From positions 1 to 14,698 of the forward strand of contig CALFIT010000055.1 of NCBI GenBank assembly GCA_937877465.1: 14,698 nucleotides of DNA, given 5' to 3'. The position numbers and the translations under genes were made by a program. Origin of the DNA: an uncultured Bacteroidales bacterium (lineage in GTDB: Bacteria; Bacteroidota; Bacteroidia; Bacteroidales; F082). Shown one piece after another: positions 1 through 7,557 of this stretch. Under the pieces are notes generated by a model. The model had not been told where the DNA came from. It saw only the letters and a list, made by a program, of their open reading frames with translations, and ran no database searches. Position 1 is the first letter of the stretch, and each line of letters opens with the position of its first letter.

Positions 1-1007
<1,007 letters not shown>

Positions 1008-1042
1008 AATGGGTTGATTTTATTGTTGTTTACGATGCTTTA

Positions 1043-2185
1043 TTACTTTCTTTTCTTATCAAACGAAAATGCACAAAACTCGTCCAATGATCTTTGCATG
1101 ATTTCTTTGGGAATTAACTGTCGATGGTATTCGGCCACCATAGTCGGACTCATGCTTCGGCTCATGGCGTATTCTACAACACTGTGGTCTGCCGATTGGC
1201 AAAGTAGAATTCCGATACTCGGATTCTCGTTGCTCCGTTTCACATCCCTATCGAGAGCTTCCAAATAGAACTCCAATTGTCCAATGTACTCGGGCTTGAA
1301 ATGCCCCGTCTTCAGTTCAAGGGCCACCAAACATTGCAAACCTCTATGATAAAACAGTAAATCCACCTTGAATGTGGAACCTCCAACCTGTAGCGGATAT
1401 TCACTATCCACAAAAAGAAAGTCTTTGCCCAACTCCAGCACAAACTGCTTGATATGGTCTAAAATTCCATTGTGCAACTGCTTCTCACTATGCTTTTGTG
1501 GCAGATTTAGGAAATCGACAAAAGCCCTGTCCTTAAAAACTGAAGTCGCTTCTGGGTAAGTAGCTAAAAGGCCTGTAGAGAAGTTCTTCTTGTCACCCAT
1601 AAACGAGCTAAAAGTATCATTGGCAATACAGCGAAGCAATTCTTGTTTCTTGAGTCTTTCCTTATAAGAGTAAAGGATGTAGAATATCCGTTGTTGTGTT
1701 GTCTTACACCGATTGAGTATTTCCACATGGTTGGTGAATGTAGTCATTAACAACAAATTTGGCAATTGTGCAGTTTCTGGCTGCACAATTACTCCACCAA
1801 TTTGTGCAGTTTCTGGCTGCACAATTAACGCTGGAGCATTATGTGCAAATGCTGTCTTCGCTATTTGAGGCAATGTCAGACTATTTACCTGTTCCGCAAA
1901 CTCTGGCGAGGAATAAGCTTCGTAGAACATCACCATATTGTAAATGTTGCGGCGGCTATAGCCTTTCAAAGAAGGGTCTTTTGCCCGAAGATACTCGGCA
2001 AGTTGTGTGACGACCTTACTGCCCCATTCGTTAGTTTTGAGCCTGAACGACACAATCTGGCCAATTTGCCAACTGGTCAGCAAAGATTCCTCATTGACAT
2101 TCTGCAATGCTCTCGTCCTGTGCAACAAAATGATGTTGCGTATATCTTCAAACTGCTGTTCTATGATTTGCATTTCGTTTGGCAT
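1043..2185 (-). CDS. DUF1016 / YhcG-family PD-(D/E)XK nuclease
   Basis: The protein is 380 aa, a usual length for the family. The N-terminal DUF1016_N part spans about residues 1-115 (SWQIGQIVSF, LKGYSRRNIYNMVMFYEAY). The C-terminal nuclease part spans about 145-370 and shows the PD-(D/E)XK signature: D275 (VDLLFYH), E290 and K292 (ALELK), then GQLEFYLEALDR (302-313). The active site looks complete. The family is widespread and is usually annotated as a nuclease or restriction-associated protein; its biological role is poorly settled. Between the two parts, residues 121-140 carry a duplicated IVQPETAQ motif encoded by 26-bp palindromic DNA repeats. The gene is visibly AT-richer than both neighbours and is inserted between a carboxylase gene and a glycosidase gene on the same strand, which suggests horizontal acquisition. 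The start is the ATG at 2185; no good -7 box was found upstream. Confidence 0.9.
   Translation of the reverse strand: MPNEMQIIEQQFEDIRNIILLHRTRALQNVNEESLLTSWQIGQIVSFRLKTNEWGSKVVTQLAEYLRAKDPSLKGYSRRNIYNMVMFYEAYSSPEFAEQVNSLTLPQIAKTAFAHNAPALIVQPETAQIGGVIVQPETAQLPNLLLMTTFTNHVEILNRCKTTQQRIFYILYSYKERLKKQELLRCIANDTFSSFMGDKKNFSTGLLATYPEATSVFKDRAFVDFLNLPQKHSEKQLHNGILDHIKQFVLELGKDFLFVDSEYPLQVGGSTFKVDLLFYHRGLQCLVALELKTGHFKPEYIGQLEFYLEALDRDVKRSNENPSIGILLCQSADHSVVEYAMSRSMSPTMVAEYHRQLIPKEIMQRSLDEFCAFSFDKKRK
1766..1827. repeat. Duplicated 26-bp palindromic unit within the DUF1016 gene
   Basis: Two identical 26-bp copies (1766-1791 and 1802-1827) are offset by 36 bp. Each contains a hairpin, TGTGCAG-TTTCTGG-CTGCACA (7-bp perfect stem, 7-nt loop). 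The 36-bp period is 12 codons, so copy number can change without a frameshift. The encoded peptide is IVQPETAQ, twice. Confidence 0.95.
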
Positions 2186-2287
2186 GTTCTATATATTGGC
2201 ATTATTTGTTCGTATTGTTCTCCCTTGGTGCATTGGCGAAGCTGCTATTGTAGGCAAGGTATTTGTCGTGTCATTTTTACCCTATCC

Positions 2288-3895
2288 TTACATCCTGAAC
2301 ACCCCGAACTGCTGCGGCGGGAAGGGTTGGTTCAATGAGGCCGCGATGCCCAAGGCAAGGATTTTGCGCGTATCGACGGGGTCGATGATGCCGTCGTCCC
2401 AAAGGCGGGCGGTGCTGTAGAACGCCGAGCCTTCGTAGTCGTACTTGGCCAAGATGTCGCGCTTCAGCTTGGCGATTTCGTCGGTCGGCACTTCCAAGCC
2501 TTTGTATTTGTATTGGTCTTCCTTGACGGTGGCCAGGACGCTGGCCGCCTGCTCGCCGCCCATGACGGAGATCTTGGCGTTGGGCCACATGAAGAGCAGC
2601 CTTGGGCTGTAAGCCCTGCCCGCCATGCCGTAGTTGCCCGCGCCAAACGAGCCGCCGAAGATGACGGTGAACTTAGGCACGTTGGCATTGCTTACGGCAT
2701 GCACCATCTTGGCACCGTCCTTGGCGATGCCGCCTTGCTCGTATTGCTTGCCCACCATAAAGCCCGTGATGTTCTGCAAGAACACCAACGGGATGTTGCG
2801 CTGGCAGCAAAGCTCGATGAAATGGGTGGCTTTCAGCGCCGATTCAGAGAACAACACGCCATAGTTGGCCAAAATGCCTACGGGGAAGCCCATCAGATGG
2901 GCGAAGCCGCAGACGAGGGTGGTGGCATAACGCGACTTGAACTCTTGGAAACGGCTGCCGTCCACAATGCGGGCGATGATTTCCCGAGGGTCGACGAGCT
3001 TGTGGAAGTCGATGGGCGCAAGGCCGTAAAGGTCGTGCGGGTCGTATAAGGGCGCCTCCACGGGAAGCATGTCGAGCTTCTGGCGATGGCTCTTCTCCAA
3101 GGTCTTGAAGATGTTGCGGCAAATCTGCAAGGCGTGTTGGTCGTTTTCGGCCAAGTGGTCGGCCACGCCCGATATGCTTGTGTGCATCTCGCCGCCGCCA
3201 AGCTCCTCAGCCGTAACGATTTCGCCCGTGGCGGCCTTCACCAACGGCGGTCCGCCGAGATAAATCGTGCCTTGGTTGCGCACGATGATGGTCTCGTCGC
3301 TCATGGCCGGCACGTAGGCTCCGCCGGCGGTACACATGCCCATCACGATGGCGATTTGCGGGATGCCCATCGCCGACATTCGCGCTTGGTTGTAGAAGAA
3401 ACGCCCGAAGTGGTCGCGGTCGGGGAAGACCGTGTCCTGCTCGGGCAGGAAGGCGCCGCCGCTATCGACCATATAGACGCACGGCAGGTGGTTCTCCATC
3501 GCAATCTCCTGTGCGCGAAGGTGTTTCTTCACGGTGTATTGCATGTAAGTGCCGCCTTTCACGGTGGCATCGTTGGCCACGATGACCGCCTCACGGCCCT
3601 GAATTACTCCGATGCCGGTGACGATGCCCGCCGAGGGGAAGTCGTTGTTGTAGGTGCCGTAGGCCGCCATCGGCGAAAGCTCCAAAAAGGGCGTGTTGGG
3701 GTCGATGAGCAAGTCGATGCGCTCGCGGGCCAAGAGCTTGTTGCGTTTCTTGTGTTTGGCCACGGCAGCCTCGCCGCCACCTTGCATGGACTGCGCCATT
3801 GCCTCGCGGTATTGCGCCATCAGCGCGAGGAAGTTCTTCTCGTTCTGGCGGAACTCCTCGGAGTCGGTGCGTATGTTTGATTTCAGGATCTGCAT
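2288..3895 (-). CDS. Acyl-CoA carboxylase carboxyltransferase beta subunit, methylcrotonyl-CoA carboxylase (MccB) type
   Basis: The product is a 535-aa biotin-dependent carboxyltransferase subunit that moves CO2 from carboxybiotin to an acyl-CoA. MccB-type hallmarks are abundant: DSGGAFLPEQDTVFPDRDHFGR (144-165), MGMCTAGGAYVPAMSDE (185-201) forming the N-domain oxyanion site, GTIYLGGPPLVKAATGE, then QNITGFMVGKQYEQGGIAKDG and GGSFGAGNYGMAGRAYSPR in the C-domain, with SVMGGEQAASVLATV. These match the methylcrotonyl/geranyl-CoA branch better than the propionyl-CoA branch, although exact substrate cannot be fixed from sequence. The biotin carboxylase and biotin-carrier partners are not in the window. 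I chose the ATG at 3895 (MQILKSN) over an upstream in-frame ATG at 3949. A TATTTTTG -7 box lies at 3923-3916 on the minus strand, between the two candidates, and the extra 18 residues do not look like family sequence. Divergent from ftsX. Confidence 0.92.
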   Translation of the reverse strand: MQILKSNIRTDSEEFRQNEKNFLALMAQYREAMAQSMQGGGEAAVAKHKKRNKLLARERIDLLIDPNTPFLELSPMAAYGTYNNDFPSAGIVTGIGVIQGREAVIVANDATVKGGTYMQYTVKKHLRAQEIAMENHLPCVYMVDSGGAFLPEQDTVFPDRDHFGRFFYNQARMSAMGIPQIAIVMGMCTAGGAYVPAMSDETIIVRNQGTIYLGGPPLVKAATGEIVTAEELGGGEMHTSISGVADHLAENDQHALQICRNIFKTLEKSHRQKLDMLPVEAPLYDPHDLYGLAPIDFHKLVDPREIIARIVDGSRFQEFKSRYATTLVCGFAHLMGFPVGILANYGVLFSESALKATHFIELCCQRNIPLVFLQNITGFMVGKQYEQGGIAKDGAKMVHAVSNANVPKFTVIFGGSFGAGNYGMAGRAYSPRLLFMWPNAKISVMGGEQAASVLATVKEDQYKYKGLEVPTDEIAKLKRDILAKYDYEGSAFYSTARLWDDGIIDPVDTRKILALGIAASLNQPFPPQQFGVFRM

Positions 3896-3915
3896 GACTT
3901 CAGGAATTGAAAGCA

Positions 3916-3923
3916 CAAAAATA
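3916..3923 (-). promoter_or_regulatory. Bacteroidetes -7 box (TATTTTTG) for the carboxylase gene
   Basis: Reading the minus strand, TATTTTTG matches the TAnnTTTG -7 consensus of Bacteroidota housekeeping promoters. It ends 20 bp before the ATG at 3895. No convincing -33 TTTG at the usual spacing was found. Confidence 0.55.
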
Positions 3924-3966
3924 GTGAAAAAATGGGAAGCGAAAAGCAAGTTTGAAATAATTCCCC

Positions 3967-3974
3967 TATCTTTG
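3967..3974 (+). promoter_or_regulatory. Bacteroidetes -7 box (TATCTTTG) for the ftsX operon
   Basis: TATCTTTG matches TAnnTTTG and lies 14 bp before the ftsX ATG at 3989. Transcription would start only a few bases from the start codon, giving a very short leader. A TTTG at 3951-3954 is too close to be a standard -33 element. The identical octamer occurs upstream of queA. Confidence 0.6.
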
Positions 3975-3988
3975 CCGTTCCAATCTCG

Positions 3989-4873
3989 ATGAAGATGTCA
4001 GAAAAGAGTTCGAGCAAACGCCGCGTGGCCGGGTCTTATTTCATGTCCTTGATGAGTATCGCATTAGTACTCTTCCTCTTGGGCGTGTTTGCCCTGCTCA
4101 TGATGCACGCACAGAAACTCTCCAACCACTTGAAGGAAAACATCGGCTTCGAAATCGTGATGAACAGCAACGTAAAGGAAGCCAACATCTTGAAATTGCA
4201 AAAGGAACTCGATGCCATGCCCGCCGTGAAGTCGACGGAATACATCACCAAGGAAGAGGCCATCCGCCGCCTGAGTGAAGACCTCGGCGAGGACTTCCTG
4301 CAATGGCTCGGCAACGAGGAAAACCCGCTGCTGCCCTCCATCGACGTGCGCTTCAACGCGGCCTGGGCCAACAACGACAGCATCGCGGCCATCCAAGCGC
4401 GACTGCTCAAAAACCCCAATGTCAAGGAAATCTACTACCAGAAGTCGCTCGTCGGACTCATCAACCAGAACGTCAACCGCATCGGCATCGGGCTGATGGT
4501 GGCCAGCGTCATTTTGCTCATCATCGCCATCACGCTGATACGCAACACGATACGCCTCAGCATCTACTCCAAGCGTTTCTTAGTGCGCAGTATGCAGCTC
4601 GTGGGGGCCACGCCTGCCTACATCCGCCGGCCGTTTATCCGCAGCGGCATCTCGCAAGGCTTCTTCGGGGCTTTGTTGGCCGACGTCTTCCTTGCATTGC
4701 TGCTTTACGGACTCACCAACCGTCTCCCCGAACTCTTTATCATCCAAGACTATACCATCGTCATCGGTGTCTTTGTGGCCATCATTGCCTTGGGCATGCT
4801 GCTCGGCGGACTCTCCACCCGTTCCGCCTTGCGCAAATACCTCAATGCTGATGTGGACAGACTGTATGCTTAG
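3989..4873 (+). CDS. ftsX: Cell division protein FtsX (ABC-type permease)
   Basis: The 294-aa protein has the FtsX layout: a cytoplasmic N-terminus, TM1 at about residues 17-39, a periplasmic domain (about 40-163, GFEIVMNSNVKEANI, AVKSTEYITKEEA), then TM2 (165-185), TM3 (222-241) and TM4 (255-275). The LVGATPAYIRRPFI stretch (204-217) is the conserved FtsX permease signature just after TM2. FtsX works with the ATPase FtsE at the divisome to activate septal peptidoglycan hydrolysis; ftsE is not in the window, which is common in this phylum. It is the first gene of the ftsX-DUF3098-uppP-truB run and is divergent from the carboxylase gene. An ATG at 3995 (MSEKSS) is an equally plausible start, since the leader after the -7 box is very short. 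Confidence 0.95.
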   Translation: MKMSEKSSSKRRVAGSYFMSLMSIALVLFLLGVFALLMMHAQKLSNHLKENIGFEIVMNSNVKEANILKLQKELDAMPAVKSTEYITKEEAIRRLSEDLGEDFLQWLGNEENPLLPSIDVRFNAAWANNDSIAAIQARLLKNPNVKEIYYQKSLVGLINQNVNRIGIGLMVASVILLIIAITLIRNTIRLSIYSKRFLVRSMQLVGATPAYIRRPFIRSGISQGFFGALLADVFLALLLYGLTNRLPELFIIQDYTIVIGVFVAIIALGMLLGGLSTRSALRKYLNADVDRLYA

Positions 4874-4876
4874 TTT

Positions 4877-4918
4877 AGTTGACAGTTGACAGTTGGAAGT
4901 TGGAAGTTGGGAGTTATA
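4877..4918. repeat. Intergenic heptamer tandem repeat (agttgac/agttgga)
   Basis: Six 7-bp units follow the ftsX stop codon: agttgac twice, agttgga twice, agttggg and agttata. The units are of the same family as those inside the GH97 gene at 211-259. Confidence 0.85.
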
Positions 4919-4921
4919 ATA

Positions 4922-4956
4922 TTTGAATCTTGAATTTTAAATTTTGAATTTTAAAT
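4922..4956. repeat. AT-rich direct repeat upstream of the DUF3098 gene
   Basis: TTGAATTTTAAAT occurs twice with a 14-bp period (4930-4942 and 4944-4956), preceded by a partial unit (TTTGAATC, from 4923). The repeat follows directly on the heptamer array and fills the rest of the ftsX-DUF3098 spacer. Confidence 0.8.
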
Positions 4957-4966
4957 CATACTGATA

Positions 4967-5233
4967 ATGGCAAAAGAAACAGCAAAAAACCAGGTGGTCG
5001 ACGGCAATGAAGACCAGAAGACTTTGCCCTTCGGCAAGCAAAACTACATCATCGTGCTCATCGGGCTGGCCCTCATCGCCTTGGGCTTCGTCCTGATGAT
5101 TGGCGGCGGCTCGACCGACCCCGATGTGTTTAACGAGAAAATGTTCAATTTCCGGCGCCTTACCCTCGCCCCCGTCTTGGTCTTGGCCGGGTTCGTGGTC
5201 GAAATCGTGGCGATATTCTGGAAAAGGAAATAA
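4967..5233 (+). CDS. Small DUF3098 membrane protein
   Basis: The 88-aa protein has a short hydrophilic N-terminus, LPFGKQNY (20-27), TM1 at about 28-46 (VLIGLALIALGFVLMIGGG), a short loop (STDPDVFNEKMFNFRR) and TM2 at about 66-84, ending in WKRK. This pattern matches the DUF3098 family, a two-helix protein typically encoded between ftsX and uppP in Bacteroidota. Its function is unknown. The neighbours suggest a role at the cell envelope or division site, but this is inference from position only. The lysine-rich tail and the loop content suggest both termini are cytoplasmic. Confidence 0.88.
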   Translation: MAKETAKNQVVDGNEDQKTLPFGKQNYIIVLIGLALIALGFVLMIGGGSTDPDVFNEKMFNFRRLTLAPVLVLAGFVVEIVAIFWKRK

Positions 5234-5238
5234 TAATC

Positions 5239-5371
5239 ACAAAACCAACAAAACGAGCAAAACCTAATGAAACAAACAGGGAAAGCCCGCCAACCGGCTG
5301 CTTTCCGGCGGCGACCGGTTGGGACGCCGCCCAAACCAAGAAAAGGTTTTGAAGGGTTTTGCAAGTTTTGT
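5239..5371. repeat. Long imperfect inverted-repeat element between the DUF3098 gene and uppP
   Basis: The left arm at 5239-5265 (three ACAAAACC/CAAAACG-like blocks) is an imperfect reverse complement of the right arm at 5344-5371 (three GGTTTTG/GTTTTG blocks). Inside lies a perfect 8-bp inverted repeat, CCAACCGG (5290-5297) with CCGGTTGG (5315-5322). The element fills nearly the whole 156-bp spacer. Confidence 0.75.
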
Positions 5372-5389
5372 AACAAACAACTATAAGCT

Positions 5390-6220
5390 ATGAGTTGGAT
5401 TCAAGCATTAATACTCGGTATCATCCAAGGCCTGACGGAATACCTGCCCGTCAGCAGCAGCGGCCATCTGGCCATCGGCCAGGCACTGTTCGGATTGGAA
5501 GACGGTGAGTCGAACCTCGCTTTCACTGTTTTGCTCCATGTGGCCACCGTGCTCAGCACCCTGGTCATCCTGTGGAAAGAAATCGTGTGGATCTTCAAGG
5601 ACCTGTTTGCCCGCCAGTCGTGGCGCAACTACCAAGGCCTCAACGACGGCACGAAATACGCCATCAACATCGTCATCTCGATGATTCCCGTGGCCCTCGT
5701 AGGCTTCCTCCTCAAGGATAAAGTGGAAGAAGTGTTCGGCTCGGGACTGCTCATCGTCGGCATCATGCTCTTGGTGACCGCCGCCCTGCTCGCTTTCTCC
5801 TACTTCGCCAAGCCGCGCCCAAAGGAGAACATCAGCGGCTGGAACGCCTTCGTCATCGGCATCGCCCAAGCCTGCGCCGTGATGCCGGGCCTCTCGCGCT
5901 CAGGCTCCACCATCGCAACGGGTTTGCTGCTTGGCAACAAGAAGGAAAAATTAGCCCAATTCTCGTTCCTCATGGTCATCCCGCCCATCTTGGGAGAGGC
6001 CTTGCTCGACGTCAAGGACATCTTTGAGGTCGGCTTCGCCGAGGCCATGAACGGCATCTCGCCCGTGGCAGCCCTCGTCGGGTTCCTGTCGGCCTTCGTC
6101 TTTGGCTGCATCGCCTGCAAGTGGATGATCAACATCGTGAAGAAAGGCAAGTTGGTTTGGTTTGCCGTCTACTGCGCCATCGTGGGTATTTTAGCAATTG
6201 TTCTGCCATTTGTGTTATAA
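5390..6220 (+). CDS. uppP: Undecaprenyl-diphosphatase UppP (BacA)
   Basis: The 276-aa polytopic membrane enzyme dephosphorylates undecaprenyl diphosphate to recycle the lipid carrier for peptidoglycan and surface polysaccharides, and confers bacitracin tolerance. Both family motifs are present: Q13-x3-E17 within GIIQGLTEYLPVSSSGHL (the (E/Q)xxxE motif and H26), and PGLSRSGST (166-174) with the catalytic arginine R170. Multiple hydrophobic segments run to the C-terminus, and the length is normal. The ATG at 5390 follows the inverted-repeat spacer. uppP is the third gene of the ftsX-DUF3098-uppP-truB run, which groups division, wall-precursor and tRNA-modification genes. Confidence 0.96.
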   Translation: MSWIQALILGIIQGLTEYLPVSSSGHLAIGQALFGLEDGESNLAFTVLLHVATVLSTLVILWKEIVWIFKDLFARQSWRNYQGLNDGTKYAINIVISMIPVALVGFLLKDKVEEVFGSGLLIVGIMLLVTAALLAFSYFAKPRPKENISGWNAFVIGIAQACAVMPGLSRSGSTIATGLLLGNKKEKLAQFSFLMVIPPILGEALLDVKDIFEVGFAEAMNGISPVAALVGFLSAFVFGCIACKWMINIVKKGKLVWFAVYCAIVGILAIVLPFVL

Positions 6221-6224
6221 AATT

Positions 6225-6289
6225 GACACGAGACTTCGAGACGCGAGACACGAGACTTGGGTCTGTCCCGCGTCCCGAAGTCCCGTGTC
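6225..6289. repeat. 26-bp-arm imperfect palindrome in the uppP-truB spacer
   Basis: The left arm at 6225-6250 and the right arm at 6264-6289 are reverse complements at 23 of 26 positions, around a 13-nt loop. All three mismatches are A in the left arm against C in the right arm. Left-arm content is iterations of GACACGAGA/CGAGACG. The element starts 4 bp after the uppP stop and ends 18 bp before truB. Confidence 0.85.
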
Positions 6290-6307
6290 GCGAGTCAAAA
6301 AAACTAT

Positions 6308-7084
6308 ATGTTCAATTTCGAAGAAGGCGAGGTCATCCTCATCGACAAACCCTTGGACTGGACGTCGTTCGACACGGTCAACTTTATCCGCTCGTTGGTG
6401 AACCGCTGCTACGGCATCCGCAAGCTGAAAGTGGGCCATGCCGGCACCCTCGACCCCTTGGCCACCGGCCTGCTCATCCTTTGCACAGGCAAGATGACCA
6501 AGCAAATCGACACGTTCCAAGCGCAAATCAAGACCTACACAGGCACGATCCTCTTGGGCCAGACCACCCCGACCTTCGACTTGGAGAGCGAACCCGACGC
6601 CTTTTTCCCCACCGAGGGCATCACGGCGGAACAAATCGAGGCGGCGCGGAGGCAGTTTGTGGGCGACATCAAGCAATACCCGCCCAAGTATTCCGCTATC
6701 AAGATCAAGGGGAAACGCGCCTTCGACTACGCCCGCTCCGACGAGGAGATAGAACTGAAGGCCCGTGATGTCCGCATCGACGACTTCCGTCTCAGCCTCG
6801 ACCGCTTCCCCGAACTCGACTTTGAGGTGACGTGCAGCAAAGGCACCTATATCCGCAGCCTCGCCAACGACTTCGGCAAGGCCTTGGGCAACGGCGCCTG
6901 CCTGAAATCGCTGAGAAGGACCCGCATTGGTGATTTCAAAGTGGAAGACGCTTGGCCTTTGGAGAAATTGCGGCAGCATATCGTTGACACGGGCGACGCC
7001 TTCAAGGAATGGAAGAAAGAACAGGAAGAAAAAGAAAAATGCCATGACATCGCAACCAAAAGACATATATCGTTTCTTAAGTGA
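6308..7084 (+). CDS. truB: tRNA pseudouridine(55) synthase TruB
   Basis: The 258-aa enzyme isomerises U55 in the tRNA T-loop. Recognisable elements are GEVILIDKPLDWTS (7-20), KVGHAGTLDPLATGLLILCTGK (41-62) with catalytic D49, KTYTG (75-79) with the substrate-stacking tyrosine, KQYPPKYSAIKIKGKRAFDYAR, and CSKGTYIRSLANDFG. I chose the ATG at 6308 (MFNFEEGEV) rather than the in-frame ATG at 6257: the extra 17 codons lie inside the palindromic element and are not family sequence. The charged tail (EWKKEQEEKEKCHDIATKRHISFLK) overlaps the next gene by 41 bp and sits at the left border of the accessory island, so the last few residues may be non-ancestral. Confidence 0.95.
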   Translation: MFNFEEGEVILIDKPLDWTSFDTVNFIRSLVNRCYGIRKLKVGHAGTLDPLATGLLILCTGKMTKQIDTFQAQIKTYTGTILLGQTTPTFDLESEPDAFFPTEGITAEQIEAARRQFVGDIKQYPPKYSAIKIKGKRAFDYARSDEEIELKARDVRIDDFRLSLDRFPELDFEVTCSKGTYIRSLANDFGKALGNGACLKSLRRTRIGDFKVEDAWPLEKLRQHIVDTGDAFKEWKKEQEEKEKCHDIATKRHISFLK

Positions 7085-7364
7085 AACAATTGCAACTCAT
7101 TCAGAATTGAAGCATTGGACAGCCGAAGAACTAAAAGCCAAAGAAACCGATTTCGACTTTTGGGAAGAATTAGGCGAGCATTTGGATTGCCTGCGCGTTT
7201 GCGATGTCTGTCATCGCCCAATGATTGAAGGCTATTGCATTGACGACGGACAAGAGCATTATTGCTCGGACGAATGCTTGAACGCTGTTTACACCGACGA
7301 GGATTTTGAAGAAATGTGTTGCGATGGTGAAGGCACATCATATTGGACGGTTTGGTGGGAATAG
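7044..7364 (+). CDS. Small cysteine-rich (probable zinc-binding) hypothetical protein
   Basis: The 106-aa protein starts inside the end of truB, overlapping it by 41 bp in another frame. Its N-terminal half is charged and helical (PKDIYRFLSETIATHSELKHWTAEELKAKE). The C-terminal half has C53-x2-C56 (CDVC) and C74-x3-C78 (YCSDEC), a spacing that fits a single zinc knuckle, followed by an acidic stretch and an aromatic end, GTSYWTVWWE. Similar small proteins with CDxCxxPMxEGYC and YCSxEC motifs are recalled from Bacteroidota, with no assigned function. Base composition is intermediate between truB and the AT-rich genes downstream. The start could lie further downstream, because the overlap is unusually long. 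Function unknown. Confidence 0.65.
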   Translation: MTSQPKDIYRFLSETIATHSELKHWTAEELKAKETDFDFWEELGEHLDCLRVCDVCHRPMIEGYCIDDGQEHYCSDECLNAVYTDEDFEEMCCDGEGTSYWTVWWE

Positions 7365-7391
7365 GTTTTTTCGATGAATTTGAAAAATGTT

Positions 7392-7399
7392 TATTTTTG
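7392..7399 (+). promoter_or_regulatory. -7 box (TATTTTTG) ahead of the methylase stub
   Basis: The octamer matches TAnnTTTG and lies 26 bp before the ATG at 7426. No -33 element at standard spacing is clear. If active, it would now transcribe the nuclease and the downstream genes of the island. Confidence 0.5.
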
Positions 7400-7425
7400 C
7401 GCAATAAATCAAACACACAATAAAA

Positions 7426-7515
7426 ATGAAAGCGAAACCATTCGTCAAATGGGTTGGCGGCAAATCCCAACTCATCGAACAACTCGAAGCCTTGCTTCCA
7501 GCTGACTTTGACTGA
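7426..7515 (+). pseudogene. 5' stub of a Dam-type (D12-class) adenine methyltransferase
   Basis: The frame gives 29 residues beginning MKAKPFVKWVGGKSQLIEQL and ending LLPADFD, then TGA. PFVKWVGGKxQL is the N-terminal SAM-binding motif of Dam/DpnM-type (alpha, D12) N6-adenine methyltransferases, which are normally about 260-300 aa. Homology stops abruptly at the point where family members go on to the FxGGGA motif, and the following DNA turns AT-rich. It therefore looks like the start of a methylase gene cut off by a rearrangement. A 29-residue peptide cannot be an active methylase. It keeps a plausible promoter and start codon. Confidence 0.8.
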
Positions 7516-7557
7516 GAATATTATAGAAACACGAAATATAATAGCTTCTGACAAATT

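Noticed and set aside
1766..1827. Possible CRISPR repeats
   Set aside because: There are only two copies with a 10-bp gap, they lie inside a coding gene, and no cas genes are present.
3896..3949. N-terminal extension of the carboxylase gene from the ATG at 3949
   Set aside because: A -7 box lies between the two starts, and the extra 18 hydrophobic residues are not carboxyltransferase sequence; the ATG at 3895 fits better.
6257..6307. Upstream truB start at 6257
   Set aside because: These codons fall in the palindromic spacer element; TruB family sequence begins at 6308.
6215..7066. Long minus-strand open frame antisense to truB
   Set aside because: It is a product of GC-rich codon bias in truB, with low-complexity G/A/V/E-rich translation and no family resemblance.
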